A stretch of DNA of 64,000 bases from JASDSY01 sp041441465 (GCA_041441465.1 JASDSY010000022.1:248001-312000), one strand, 5' to 3'; shown: positions 18,544 to 27,973, counted from the first letter of the stretch. The notes: generated from the sequence alone by a model not told the origin. Numbers and translations are program-made.

Positions 18544-20364
18544 ATGATTCCAAAGGAAAAGATTACAAGCATTTTAGCTACTGACTGCGGTTCGACAACG
18601 ACTAAAGCGATATTGTTCGAAAAAGTCGGCGACACATTCAGGCTCATTAAGCGCGGCGAAGCTCCAACGACAGTTGAAGCTCCTATCGAAGACGTTACAA
18701 AAGGCGTTATCAACGCCGTACATGAACTCGAAGACCTTGTCGGCAGAAAGCTTTTAGACGATAACGATCAGCTTATCAAGCCTAAAAGAAATAATGAAGG
18801 CGTAGATATATACATATCGACATCATCGGCAGGCGGCGGCCTTCAGATGATGGTTGCCGGCGTTGTAAAAGCCATGACAGCCGAATCTGCGCAGAGAGCG
18901 GCGCTCGGAGCCGGTGCGATAGTCATGGACGTTATCGCCACAAATGATAACAGGCTCCCTCACGAACAGATCGAAAAAATACGCCACCTTCGTCCGGATA
19001 TGATACTTTTAGCCGGCGGTATCGACGGCGGCACCACCGAACACGTCGCAAAACTTTCAGAATTGATAGCAGCGGCCGATCCTAAGCCGCGCCTTGGAAT
19101 TTCATACAAACTTCCTATCGTTTACGCCGGAAACAACAAAGCTACAGATATTGTAAAAGAAAGACTCGAACAAAAAACAGAACTCGATATAACTGAAAAC
19201 TTAAGGCCGACACTTGAAAAAGAAAATCTTATGCCTGCGCGTCAGAAAATACAGGCGCTCTTTTTGCACCACGTTATGCAGCAGGCCCCCGGTTACAACA
19301 AGCTCATGAAATTAACGGACGTTGAAATCATGCCGACACCTGGCGCTGTCGGCGACATTATGCAGCTTATCGCAAAACGCCTTGGCATGCAGGTTGTAGG
19401 CGCCGATATAGGCGGAGCTACCACCGACGTTTTCTCGGTGTTCCAGGGAATATACAATAAGACCGTTTCGGCAAACTACGGCATGAGCTACAGTATCTCA
19501 AATGTATTCGTCGACGCGGGCCTTGAAAACATCATGCGCTGGGTGCCGTTCTCAATGGACGAAGGCGATTTGAGAAACCGTATCAAAAATAAAATGATCA
19601 GGCCTACTACAGTTCCATATCTTTTGAAGGAACTTATTATAGAACAGGCAGTCGCGCGCGAAGCTTTAAGGCTTTCGTTCGACCAGCACAAAGCGCTTGC
19701 CGTTGGATTGAAAGGCGTCCAGAAGGAAAGAACCATAGGCGACGCTCTTACGCAGAGCGACTCCGGCGAATCGCTCGTTAATTTGTTAGGCCTCAATATG
19801 CTTATCGGCTCAGGCGGCGTTCTTTCGCACGCTCCTAGAAGGCAGCAGGCTGCCATGATGCTTATAGACTCGTTCCTGCCTGAAGGAATAACACAGCTTA
19901 CGGTTGACTCGATATTTATGATGCCGCAGCTCGGCGTTCTCGCAAAAGTGCATCCGGAGGCCGCCCTTCAAATATTCGATAAGGACTGCTTCATTTACCT
20001 CGGCACATGCATCGCTCCGATAGGTAATTCAAAAGACGGCAAGCCTTGCGTCAATGTTAAACTTACGCGCGCTAACGGCCAGAACGTAGAAATAGACGTC
20101 CCGTTCGGCACGCTTCATGTAATACCGCTTCCAACAGGCGAATCTGCTGACGTCGTAGTTACACCGGCACGCGGCTTCGACATGGGCGAAGGCTCGGGCG
20201 TTAAAGTGTCGAAAAAAGTATTCGGCGGCGAAACCGGCGTTATTATAGATACGCGCGGCCGCAGACCATTCGAACTTCCTAAGGACAACAAAAAACGAGT
20301 AGAAAAACTTCTCGAATGGATTAAAATCATGGATTTATATCCGAAATATCCGGATTTTGAATAA
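18544..20364 (+). CDS. MutL/GlmL-family ASKHA-fold protein
   Basis: A 606-residue protein of the glutamate-mutase MutL family (ASKHA fold, related to hydantoinase/oxoprolinase and reactivating factors). The N-terminal phosphate loop is ATDCGSTTTKAILFE; then STSSAGGGLQMMVAG, LLAGGIDGGTTEHVAKL and VVGADIGGATTDVF, which are the paired nucleotide-binding motifs. The closest characterised relatives are thought to support coenzyme B12-dependent mutases, but no mutase or B12 gene is nearby. Instead it is followed 104 bases later by a KOW-type protein and preceded by the DUF6754 cluster. It is soluble and has no signal peptide. Family call is confident; the role here is unknown. Confidence 0.85.
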   Translation: MIPKEKITSILATDCGSTTTKAILFEKVGDTFRLIKRGEAPTTVEAPIEDVTKGVINAVHELEDLVGRKLLDDNDQLIKPKRNNEGVDIYISTSSAGGGLQMMVAGVVKAMTAESAQRAALGAGAIVMDVIATNDNRLPHEQIEKIRHLRPDMILLAGGIDGGTTEHVAKLSELIAAADPKPRLGISYKLPIVYAGNNKATDIVKERLEQKTELDITENLRPTLEKENLMPARQKIQALFLHHVMQQAPGYNKLMKLTDVEIMPTPGAVGDIMQLIAKRLGMQVVGADIGGATTDVFSVFQGIYNKTVSANYGMSYSISNVFVDAGLENIMRWVPFSMDEGDLRNRIKNKMIRPTTVPYLLKELIIEQAVAREALRLSFDQHKALAVGLKGVQKERTIGDALTQSDSGESLVNLLGLNMLIGSGGVLSHAPRRQQAAMMLIDSFLPEGITQLTVDSIFMMPQLGVLAKVHPEAALQIFDKDCFIYLGTCIAPIGNSKDGKPCVNVKLTRANGQNVEIDVPFGTLHVIPLPTGESADVVVTPARGFDMGEGSGVKVSKKVFGGETGVIIDTRGRRPFELPKDNKKRVEKLLEWIKIMDLYPKYPDFE

Positions 20365-20468
20365 TAGGTTTGTCCTTATTTTTAATTACTGAAAAGTCAT
20401 ATCAGCTTAAAAATTCGGTAATTGCAATTTAATTAAAAACTAAAAGTTCGAAAAAGGAGAATATAACA

Positions 20469-21641
20469 ATGTCAAACGAAAATAAAAATAAAGAAGCGGC
20501 TTCGCCGAAAAAAGGCGCCGCATATACTCCGGGATTAAAAGTCTCAGAAAGAACCGTTATTACCAAGGAAAGAAAGCTTCCGCTCCGCGGAAACGTCACC
20601 GCAAAAAAGGGCGACAAGGTAAAATATTCGGATGTTGTCGCCAAAACTGAACTTCCAGGAAACGTCGAACTCGTGAATATAGCTAACAAATTGAGCGTCG
20701 ATCCTAAAGAAGTAAAGGAATTCATGCTGAAAAAAGAAACCGAAAAGGTGAAAAAAGGCGAACCTATAGCTGAAAGCGCAGGTTTCTTCGGGTTCTTCAA
20801 AACAGCCTGCCCGGCCCCATGCTCGGGAACAATAGAAAGCATTTCGAGCGCTACCGGCCAGGTAGTAATAAGGCAGGAGCCGACCCCCGTTGAAATCATG
20901 GGCTACATAGACGGCATAGTGAACGAAGTACTGCCGAACGAAGGCGTAGAGATCAAGACATTTGGAACATATATACAGGGAATTTTCGGCGTCGGCGGCG
21001 AGGCTGTCGGCGAATTGAAATTATTGGTAAATTCGTGCGACATCATGCTCGATGAAAACCTTATAAATGACTCGCTCGCCGGCAAAATAGTAGTTGGCGG
21101 CTCTTACGTTTCATATAATGCGATCAAAAAAGCTATCACATGCAAAGTAAAAGGCATAATAGCCGGAGGAATCGATGACGAGGCGCTCAAAACTTTCCTC
21201 GGCTACGATCTCGGCGTCGCAATAACCGGAAATGAAAATAAAGGCATATCATTTGTTATAACCGAAGGGTTCGGAAAAATCAATATGGCTCAAAAAACAT
21301 TTGAAATATTGAAAGCCAACGAAGGTAAGAGAGTTTCAATAAACGGGGCTACTCAGATACGCGCAGGCGTTATAAGGCCTGAAATAATAATACCAAAAGA
21401 AGGTTTGAATGAAACCGATATTGCGAACGAAGCCGAACCGCAGCTTTCGCTTGAAGTCGGCGGATTGGTCCGCATAATACGCGTTCCGCATTTCGGAAAA
21501 ATCGCCACGGTAAAAGCGCTTCCGCCACAGCCCGTTGAAATTCCGACAGGGGTCAAAGTCAGGGTGCTCGAAGTTGAGTTTGAAAACGGAGAAACATTTA
21601 CATTACCAAGAGCGAATGTCGAATTAATAGAAAGAAGCTAA
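20469..21641 (+). CDS. 390-aa protein: barrel-sandwich-like N-terminus, KOW-like C-terminus
   Basis: I do not know a named family. Residues about 25-75 (LPLRGNVTAKKGDKVKYSDV) and 105-165 (PCSGTIESISSATGQVVIRQ, then GIVNEVLPNEGVEIKTFGTY) look like barrel-sandwich (lipoyl/RnfC-type) folds. The middle has KIVVGGSYVSYNAIKKAI and GIIAGGIDDEALKTFLGYDL. The C-terminal about 60 residues (GGLVRIIRVPHFGKIATVKA) resemble a KOW/SH3-like beta barrel. There is no lipoyl or biotinyl lysine motif and no signal peptide. AAAAAGGAG precedes the ATG. It stands downstream of MutL and ends at a strong terminator, suggesting a two-gene unit. Confidence 0.7.
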   Translation: MSNENKNKEAASPKKGAAYTPGLKVSERTVITKERKLPLRGNVTAKKGDKVKYSDVVAKTELPGNVELVNIANKLSVDPKEVKEFMLKKETEKVKKGEPIAESAGFFGFFKTACPAPCSGTIESISSATGQVVIRQEPTPVEIMGYIDGIVNEVLPNEGVEIKTFGTYIQGIFGVGGEAVGELKLLVNSCDIMLDENLINDSLAGKIVVGGSYVSYNAIKKAITCKVKGIIAGGIDDEALKTFLGYDLGVAITGNENKGISFVITEGFGKINMAQKTFEILKANEGKRVSINGATQIRAGVIRPEIIIPKEGLNETDIANEAEPQLSLEVGGLVRIIRVPHFGKIATVKALPPQPVEIPTGVKVRVLEVEFENGETFTLPRANVELIERS

Positions 21642-21667
21642 TTTATATATTTTAATTACTAATTCAG

Positions 21668-21707
21668 AAAAAAATGAAGGCGCCGTATTTCGTGCCTTCA
21701 TTTTTTT
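21668..21707 (+). terminator. Intrinsic terminator after the KOW-like gene
   Basis: An A-rich arm with AATGAAGGC pairs with GCCTTCATT followed by a T-run. The stem is long and strong. An in-frame ATG for AsnB lies inside the stem, so it is not its start. Confidence 0.82.
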
Positions 21708-21730
21708 CAAGAAAGCGAGTTTGGATATTT

Positions 21731-23671
21731 ATGTGTGGCATATGCGGCATATTTGACACTACCGGCGCCGGCAGGCTTGAAAACGGCGCCAAAGTCAAAA
21801 GAATGCTTGATAAAATAATTCATCGCGGTCCGGACGACGAAGGGATTTACGTAAGTTCTGACCATAACTGCGTTCTCGGACAGCGCCGCCTTTCCATAAT
21901 AGATATTGCAACGGGGCATCAGCCGCTTTCCAACGAAGACGAAAAATGCTGGATAGTATTTAACGGCGAAATATATAATTATCTTGAATTATGGAAAGAT
22001 CTTGAAGGCCTCGGCCATAAATTCAAGACATCGTGCGATACAGAAGCGATAATACACGCTTATGAATCATTCGGCGCTGAAGTGGCGAAACACTTAAACG
22101 GTATGTTCGCAATAGCCATATACGATGAATCCACAAAAAAACTGACGCTGGCGCGCGACAGGGTCGGCGTAAAACCTCTTCATTTCGGAATACATGACGG
22201 ATTTTTATATTTCGCCTCGGAAATGAAATCCATAACCGAAGTATGCCCTGAATTTAAAATCATATCCGAATCGTCAGTTTACGAATATTTAATATACGGA
22301 TATATTACCGCGCCGAACTCGATTTACCGCGGCATTCAAAAACAGGCGCCTGCAACTGTAATGACATTTTCGACGGACGGGTCGAAAAACGAGTTCAAAT
22401 ACTGGAATGTAAAACCGACTCCCGAATACGGCAGGCCGTTAAAATCCTTTACGCAGGAATTAATGTCGCTTTTAAAAAACTCGATAAAAATAAGAATGAT
22501 AGCCGATGTTCCGCTCGGCGCCTATCTTTCGGGCGGCGTGGATTCCTCGGCGATTGTCGCGCTTATGAGCAAGATTTCATCCTCGAGGATAAAAACATTT
22601 ACAATAGGATTTGACGAAGAGGAATTTTCCGAGCTGAAATACGCAAACCAGATAGCGAAAATGTTCGATACAGAGCATTATCCCTTCACTGTAAAATCAA
22701 GGGAAATCGAATTAATACCCAAACTCGTATGGCACCTTGATGAACCAATGTCGGACCCGTCGATATTGCCGACATACCAGGTATCTAAAATATCGGCGCA
22801 AAACGTGAAAGTAGTCCTGACCGGCGACGGCGCGGACGAGCTTTTCGGCGGCTACGAAAGATACTTATGGGAAGTCATCGCCGAGATGTATGTAAAAATA
22901 CCTAAAATCCTCAGGAAAAATTTCTTCGAGCGCATAATAAAATTATTTCCGTCATCGACAGATAATTATTTTGAAAACGAAGTCAGGAAAGCGAAAAAAT
23001 TCGTAGAATATGTCGATTACGACCCTAATTACAGGTACCTGTCTTTCATTTCTTATTTTTCAGGCGAAAACCTGCGCGCGCTGGTAAATGATTTTTCCGC
23101 AATTAAAGATCAGGCCGTAAATTTCGAAAAAAAATATGAAAATGCCTTTAATGACGATCACTTCGAAAATTGGATCGCCAAGATTTTATTTTGCGACCTC
23201 AATTATTACATGCAAAACGATATATTAGTCAAGGTTGACAGAATGAGCATGGCTAATTCGCAGGAAAGCCGCAATCCTTTCCTTGATTACAGAATAATCG
23301 AACTTGCGATGAAAATGCCTTTAAGTTATAAGATAAAAGGATTCAGCCTGAAACATATACTTAAGACTATGCTTGGCGACACTCTGCCGATGCACATACT
23401 TCACCGTAAAAAAACCGGGTTCGCGCTGCCTATCAATGAATGGTTTAAAAAAGACCTGAAAGAACTCTTAATAAGAATGCTTTTAGGCCAGCAGTCATTC
23501 GTAAGAAATTCGCTGAACGGCCGGTTCATAAAACGCATGATAGATCTGCACACTTCAGGAACGCAAAACTTTTCGTTCCAGCTTTGGAATTTGTTCATAC
23601 TCGAAATATGGCATAAGATTTTTATTGAGAATAAGGGCCAGGCGCTGACATTTAACGAAATATTATCATAA
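21731..23671 (+). CDS. asnB: Asparagine synthase (glutamine-hydrolysing)
   Basis: A 646-residue two-domain enzyme making asparagine from aspartate, ATP and glutamine. The mature start is MCGICGIFD, so Cys2 is the glutaminase nucleophile; this fixes the ATG at 21731. The class II glutaminase domain spans about 2-210 (HRGPDDEG, GEIYNYLELW). The synthetase domain has the PP-loop AYLSGGVDSSAIVA near residue 265 and the AsnB-typical LTGDGADELFGGYERY. The frame stays open back to 21674, but that part is the upstream terminator. It could act in primary metabolism or modify a surface polymer; orphan AsnB-like genes often do the latter, though nothing here proves it. Confidence 0.9.
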   Translation: MCGICGIFDTTGAGRLENGAKVKRMLDKIIHRGPDDEGIYVSSDHNCVLGQRRLSIIDIATGHQPLSNEDEKCWIVFNGEIYNYLELWKDLEGLGHKFKTSCDTEAIIHAYESFGAEVAKHLNGMFAIAIYDESTKKLTLARDRVGVKPLHFGIHDGFLYFASEMKSITEVCPEFKIISESSVYEYLIYGYITAPNSIYRGIQKQAPATVMTFSTDGSKNEFKYWNVKPTPEYGRPLKSFTQELMSLLKNSIKIRMIADVPLGAYLSGGVDSSAIVALMSKISSSRIKTFTIGFDEEEFSELKYANQIAKMFDTEHYPFTVKSREIELIPKLVWHLDEPMSDPSILPTYQVSKISAQNVKVVLTGDGADELFGGYERYLWEVIAEMYVKIPKILRKNFFERIIKLFPSSTDNYFENEVRKAKKFVEYVDYDPNYRYLSFISYFSGENLRALVNDFSAIKDQAVNFEKKYENAFNDDHFENWIAKILFCDLNYYMQNDILVKVDRMSMANSQESRNPFLDYRIIELAMKMPLSYKIKGFSLKHILKTMLGDTLPMHILHRKKTGFALPINEWFKKDLKELLIRMLLGQQSFVRNSLNGRFIKRMIDLHTSGTQNFSFQLWNLFILEIWHKIFIENKGQALTFNEILS

Positions 23672-23730
23672 TAGAAACACATATTAACTCAAAATTAAAA
23701 ATCCGAATAAAAATTAAATTTATAAAAAAA

Positions 23731-23771
23731 CAATTCCGAAACAAAATAAGCTGAGCTTTGTTTCGGAATTG
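23731..23771. terminator. Bidirectional terminator between convergent genes
   Basis: CAATTCCGAAACAAA (23731-23745), an 11-base loop and its exact reverse complement (23757-23771): a perfect 15-bp stem between asnB and the convergent Crp/Fnr gene. The A-run to its left becomes a U-tract for the minus strand. Confidence 0.85.
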
Positions 23772-23873
23772 TCATTTACAATATATTAAAGACTGTTTTC
23801 ATCTCTAGAATTTCCAAGCGGAAATTATTTTTCGAACAAATACCGAAGGCGCTCATCCGTCCGCATATATGAA

Positions 23874-24584
23874 TTAAAGTTCAGCCATTTCCTCGAGCTT
23901 TTCAAAATCCATGATTAATATCTTCTGGCCTTCGGTTTCAATAAGTTTTTGCGATTTAAGCTTGGCAAAGGCCCTCGAAAGTGTTTCCGGAACGGTCCCG
24001 AGCTGGCTGGCAAGCAGCGATTTTTTGATATTAAGAGTGACGGCGCATTGTTTTTCAGGTAAATCAAGCGTTTCGTAAGCCAGATTCACTATAAACCTTG
24101 CTAGGCGCGAAGGCACCTCGCTTAAAGACAGTTCCTCGATTTTTTTAAGAAACCCTTTCAGCCTTATACAAAGCGCCGCTATAATATTAAGCGCAAAGCG
24201 CGGCTCTATTTTTAAAAATTCGGTAAATTTATCAAACCCTATATAAATAAGTTCCGTTACACTCACTGCTTCGGCATAAGCAGGGAAACGGTTTTCCATA
24301 AATATCGCCGCCTCGCCGAAAGGATTGCCTGGCCCGAATATATGAATAACCTGAGTTTTGCCCGTTGCAGCAATTTTAAAAACCTTAACTTTGCCTGATT
24401 TGACTATATAAAATCCGGCCGCTTTATCGCCTTCCGAAAAGATCATCTCGCCTGCCTCAAATTTTCGAACGACAGAAATTTTAGAAAACGAAAAAAGATC
24501 CGTTTCGCTCAATCCCGAAAATATTTCCGATTCCGAAAGCGATTTTAATATCTCATTATTGGGATTTGAAATTTTCAAAGCCAA
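23874..24584 (-). CDS. Crp/Fnr-family transcriptional regulator
   Basis: About 236 residues. The N-terminal cyclic-nucleotide-binding-like beta barrel carries FEAGEMIFSEGDKAAGFYIV, KSGKVKVFKIAATGKTQVIH and FGPGNPFGEAAIF. The C-terminal winged helix reads KKSLLASQLGTVPETLSRAF. It lacks the N-terminal cysteines of Fe-S FNR proteins, so it is more like Crp or a Dnr/ArcR type. TTG at 24584 is chosen because GTGAGG (24596-24591 on the minus strand) then serves as its ribosome site; the frame extends to 24596. A class III cyclase nearby could supply its ligand, but this is speculation. Confidence 0.85.
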   Translation of the reverse strand: MALKISNPNNEILKSLSESEIFSGLSETDLFSFSKISVVRKFEAGEMIFSEGDKAAGFYIVKSGKVKVFKIAATGKTQVIHIFGPGNPFGEAAIFMENRFPAYAEAVSVTELIYIGFDKFTEFLKIEPRFALNIIAALCIRLKGFLKKIEELSLSEVPSRLARFIVNLAYETLDLPEKQCAVTLNIKKSLLASQLGTVPETLSRAFAKLKSQKLIETEGQKILIMDFEKLEEMAEL

Positions 24585-24627
24585 AATCAACCTCACTATA
24601 TATTAAATATATAATATTCTAACATTC

Positions 24628-24656
24628 CTTTTACGACAGATTTTTTATACTGTCAA
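24628..24656 (-). promoter_or_regulatory. Promoter of the Crp/Fnr gene with overlapping inverted repeat
   Basis: Minus strand TTGACA (24656-24651), 17 bases, TAAAAG (24633-24628). GACAG (24635-24639) and CTGTC (24650-24654) form a spaced inverted repeat overlapping it, possibly an autoregulatory operator. Confidence 0.4.
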
Positions 24657-24718
24657 AAACCTTATATCAAAATATAACCGCAATTATTCAATGCTTAAAT
24701 TTGCGGAAAAAAACAATA

Positions 24719-25480
24719 TTAAATTTCTTCTTTCTTCAGTTCGGCGTATATATTAGTAAGCGCAACCGAAGCTTTTTCGTTATATAAAATATCGGCCCGG
24801 CGGTCGTATGACGTTTCGCCTATATTTATTATTACGAGTTTCCTTGCTGCCTGAGGCAGCATATTAACAGGCGCAACCTGAAGACTCGAACCTATTACAA
24901 TCAAAAGATCGCTGCCGCTGATATCGTTATAAGCCTCTTCGAAGCAGCCGGGCATCCTGTCGCCGAATAATACGACATCCGTCCTTAAAACCCCGCCGCA
25001 TTCATTACATAACGGCGGAATTTCGCCGTTATCGCTTTTAGATATTATAATTGAAAAATCAAAACTGCGTCCGCACTGCATACAATGGCAGGTACGAAGA
25101 TTGCCGTGCACTTCGTATATTTTCCGCGACCCGGCACGGTAGTGCAAATTATCGATATTTTGTGTTGTAAGGCTGTAAATATAACCTTCCTTTTCAAGCG
25201 CGGCCAGCATTTCATGAGCTTTGTTAGGAAGCGCTTCTATCATAGGCAATAAAATCTTTAACGACTCTGTATAAAACAATTTCGGATTTGAATATAACGT
25301 ATCAGTCGCGAGAAGTTCCATCGGATCATATTTATTCCATAATCCAGTTTTAGGCGAACGGAAATCGGGAATTCCGCTTTCAGTGGAAAGGCCGGCCCCT
25401 GTCAATACACATGTCCGCGAGCTTTTTTTTATTAAATTCGCTATTTCGCCTGCAATATTATCAAAATTCGCGTTTTTCAT
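24719..25480 (-). CDS. Sir2-family NAD-dependent protein deacylase
   Basis: A 253-residue sirtuin. The NAD-binding motif GAGLSTESGIPDFRS is near residue 29, TQNIDNLH and the catalytic histidine in EVHGN follow, and four cysteines in CHCMQCG and CNECGG make the structural zinc site. The C-terminal LIVIGSSLQVAPVNMLP completes the fold. The size and motifs match CobB/Sir2 of bacteria. It removes acyl groups from lysines, forming O-acyl-ADP-ribose and nicotinamide. GGTGTTAAT before the ATG is its ribosome site. It has its own perfect promoter, so it is a separate unit. Confidence 0.9.
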   Translation of the reverse strand: MKNANFDNIAGEIANLIKKSSRTCVLTGAGLSTESGIPDFRSPKTGLWNKYDPMELLATDTLYSNPKLFYTESLKILLPMIEALPNKAHEMLAALEKEGYIYSLTTQNIDNLHYRAGSRKIYEVHGNLRTCHCMQCGRSFDFSIIISKSDNGEIPPLCNECGGVLRTDVVLFGDRMPGCFEEAYNDISGSDLLIVIGSSLQVAPVNMLPQAARKLVIINIGETSYDRRADILYNEKASVALTNIYAELKKEEI

Positions 25481-25520
25481 ATTAACACCAGATTTCTTTC
25501 ACTAAAAATAAATTCAGCCA

Positions 25521-25549
25521 ATTATACAGCGTATAATAAAGTATGTCAA
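25521..25549 (-). promoter_or_regulatory. Perfect consensus promoter of the sir2 gene
   Basis: Reading the minus strand: TTGACA (25549-25544), exactly 17 bases, TATAAT (25526-25521). This gives a leader of about 35 bases before the sirtuin ATG at 25480. Confidence 0.75.
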
Positions 25550-25653
25550 ATAAATCAAATTAATAGTCGAAATAACCATTTTTTTAGGACCAATTCAGCA
25601 TAGCGCAGCAATAATTCCGACATATATTCACGCTTATACTTTATTAAAATAAT

Positions 25654-25774
25654 TTAAGTTTAGCACGTCAAAAATGTCTGCAAATAAGGATTTTTAAAAT
25701 TAATAAACTTTTATTTTTAGTATTCGGCTTCCAAATCAATAATAAATATGTTGTTTTTAAAATATAGATTTTTG
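25654..25774 (+). repeat. Diverged intergenic repeat, copy 1
   Basis: Shares a segment with copy 2 at 33604-33722. From 25698 to 25774 the two align without gaps with about 64 of 77 identical bases; the upstream part (starting TTAAGTTT) also matches with small gaps. Both copies are in the same orientation just upstream of plus-strand genes. Confidence 0.65.
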
Positions 25775-25783
25775 TGATATAAT
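25775..25783 (+). promoter_or_regulatory. Extended -10 element
   Basis: TGaTATAAT, 36 bases before the beta-helix gene, without a clear -35 at 17 bases. The context TTTTTGTGATATAATA is close to that before the P-loop ATPase gene (34851-34863). Confidence 0.45.
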
Positions 25784-25819
25784 ACGACAAAATTAATCTC
25801 ATTAAGAAAGAAGCTTATT

Positions 25820-27910
25820 ATGGACGAAATAAACAATATAAAAAGCTTTCACTTAAGAAATAAAATTCTAAGCGAAGGCGTCAATTTACTCGAAAACGGC
25901 GATTATATTATTTCAGGAAATTTAACTATCGAGGTAAACGCTGTATTAAACATAAAAAACGCAAGGTTGATGTTCGAAAGCGATTCGGGAATAATATGCA
26001 AAGGCAAAATTACCGCCAATACAACCGTATTTATGGCCGCGCCGAATTTCAAAACATGGAATAACGTAAAATTAAGCGGACCGGGTACTAACGAAAGCAT
26101 ATTCAATAACTGCATATTCGAAAACGGCCGCGGAACGTTAATCGACGAAAAAACCCATGGCAGCGCCATATTTATCGAAAATACAGGATCATCCAAAATC
26201 ACGTTCACAAACTGTACGTTTAAAAATTCCAGAGCATTTTTAGGCGGCGCTATTTATTGCGAACGCTCGAATCCGATAATCGAAAAATCATTATTCGAAA
26301 ACCTGATCGGCGAAAATTCAGGCGGCGCAATAGCGCTAACTTATAACTCATGCCCGCAAATTTTGTGGTGCACATTCAGAAAAAACGGCGCGGGCGGCGG
26401 CGGAGCTATTTATTGTTATGATAATTCCGACGCCAAAATTACGGACTGCTCGTTTGAGGAGTGCCAGGCCGATACTGGCGGCGCTATTTACACACGCTTT
26501 TCGACACACGAAATAGAAAATTGCATATTCACAAAATGCCTGGTCATTCAAAAAAACGCCGCGGGCGGAGGATGCGCGATATATAAATCCAGCGTGACCA
26601 TAAAAAAATGCAAATTTAACGGCTGCCGGGCAAAAATCGGCGGCGGCATCGAGGTTAAAGGCGGAATTTTAAGCATAAACTATTCCGATTTGAACGACTG
26701 CGTGGCTAATCCGGGTTCCGCCATAGCGCTATCGAAAGACGCCGAAGCTAAAATCTTTAAGAGTAATTTCACAAAATGCAACAACAACATGGAGAACGAA
26801 GACCATACCGTGATATTTGCCGATCTTTCAGCCGTTAGAATTCTTGAAAGTTGCTTTTTTACTATAAACGAATGCCAAATCTCTGATTTAATAAAAATAA
26901 CCTCAGGCAGCCCTGTCGATCTAACCTGCAACGACTGTAAAGTAAAAAAACTCGAACAAAATCCTGACAAAGCTGATATACCTCAAAATATATTAAAACA
27001 GGATAAAAAAGCTTTTCAATCCAACACAAAAGCGCCGCCTGCCGCCGACACAAGCTCGAATATAGGCGCTCCAAAGCCTGCTAGCGCCAGTTCAGGCCAG
27101 ATTCCGATAATCGACAGCTCGCAATACCCCGAAAAAATAAAAATTGAAACCGCTGCCGGTTTTGAGCAATCGCTTGACGCGCTGGCATGCTGCGGAATAG
27201 TATTCGGAGGATTGCTGCTGATAGGCGTGAATCCCTCGAACAGCAGGTATTCAAGATACAACAGTCATCGTCACGAAATCGATCCGGTAAAGCATGATTA
27301 CGCCGGTTCGTTCATAACCGGAATAGGCTTGCTGACTATAGGCGGATTATGCCTGCTTCTCAGATATTCAATTCATTCATATTATGTTATAGATAGAAAA
27401 AATAAAATAATAACCTTCAATTACATCGTAAATAAATTCAAACAAGAATCGGTGTTTTTAAAGTTCGACGAAATTGCCGGCGTCGCGCTTAACAGCATTC
27501 CTCAGCTTATAAAGGGAAAAACAATATATAACCACAGAAATGCAATTATAACCAAAGCCGGCAAAGTAATTAATTTTAATATTGCAGGTGACAGTACAGG
27601 GTTTATAAAAATAGAATTTTTAGAAAATTTTTTAAAACCTGAAATTCCATATTATCAGACAATATTTAATTCGTCAAAAATGAATTATTTTAATCTCGAA
27701 GAACAGGCAAAAGTCATGGCGGCGCTGTTTAACTGCCCGTACTATAAAGTCCCGGACGGCCAGGCAATAGGAATAAAAAAAGAAAATGTAAAATGTAAAA
27801 TATACTTTAAGCAGGCTTCATCTATAACATGGAACAATATAGTTATGTTTACCGCCTTATTTTTAATTTTACTGCTTCTGGTTTTTTATATAATCAAAAT
27901 AACACAATAA
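25820..27910 (+). CDS. Right-handed beta-helix protein with C-terminal membrane module
   Basis: A 696-residue protein of unknown role. Residues about 90-360 are parallel beta-helix coils with recurring GGAIYC/GGAIAL turns and regular Cys/Phe ladders (CTFKNSRAF, CSFEECQAD). A Pro/Ser/Ala linker (about 400-435) leads to two hydrophobic segments (LACCGIVFGGLLLIGV; FITGIGLLTIGGLCLLLRYS), a cytoplasmic-type domain, and a last helix at the C-terminus. No N-terminal signal peptide is seen, which is odd for a beta-helix protein. The module after residue about 450 resembles the next gene. It may bind carbohydrate or act as a surface scaffold, but topology is unclear. Confidence 0.72.
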   Translation: MDEINNIKSFHLRNKILSEGVNLLENGDYIISGNLTIEVNAVLNIKNARLMFESDSGIICKGKITANTTVFMAAPNFKTWNNVKLSGPGTNESIFNNCIFENGRGTLIDEKTHGSAIFIENTGSSKITFTNCTFKNSRAFLGGAIYCERSNPIIEKSLFENLIGENSGGAIALTYNSCPQILWCTFRKNGAGGGGAIYCYDNSDAKITDCSFEECQADTGGAIYTRFSTHEIENCIFTKCLVIQKNAAGGGCAIYKSSVTIKKCKFNGCRAKIGGGIEVKGGILSINYSDLNDCVANPGSAIALSKDAEAKIFKSNFTKCNNNMENEDHTVIFADLSAVRILESCFFTINECQISDLIKITSGSPVDLTCNDCKVKKLEQNPDKADIPQNILKQDKKAFQSNTKAPPAADTSSNIGAPKPASASSGQIPIIDSSQYPEKIKIETAAGFEQSLDALACCGIVFGGLLLIGVNPSNSRYSRYNSHRHEIDPVKHDYAGSFITGIGLLTIGGLCLLLRYSIHSYYVIDRKNKIITFNYIVNKFKQESVFLKFDEIAGVALNSIPQLIKGKTIYNHRNAIITKAGKVINFNIAGDSTGFIKIEFLENFLKPEIPYYQTIFNSSKMNYFNLEEQAKVMAALFNCPYYKVPDGQAIGIKKENVKCKIYFKQASSITWNNIVMFTALFLILLLLVFYIIKITQ

Positions 27911-27973
27911 TAAAAAAGCTGACATAAATTATCGTTAACCTCATATTATTTTAAGATTTTACAGGAGAATAGT

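Noticed and set aside
21674..21730. Upstream AsnB start
   Set aside because: It falls inside a terminator stem, and Cys2 of the mature enzyme requires the ATG at 21731.
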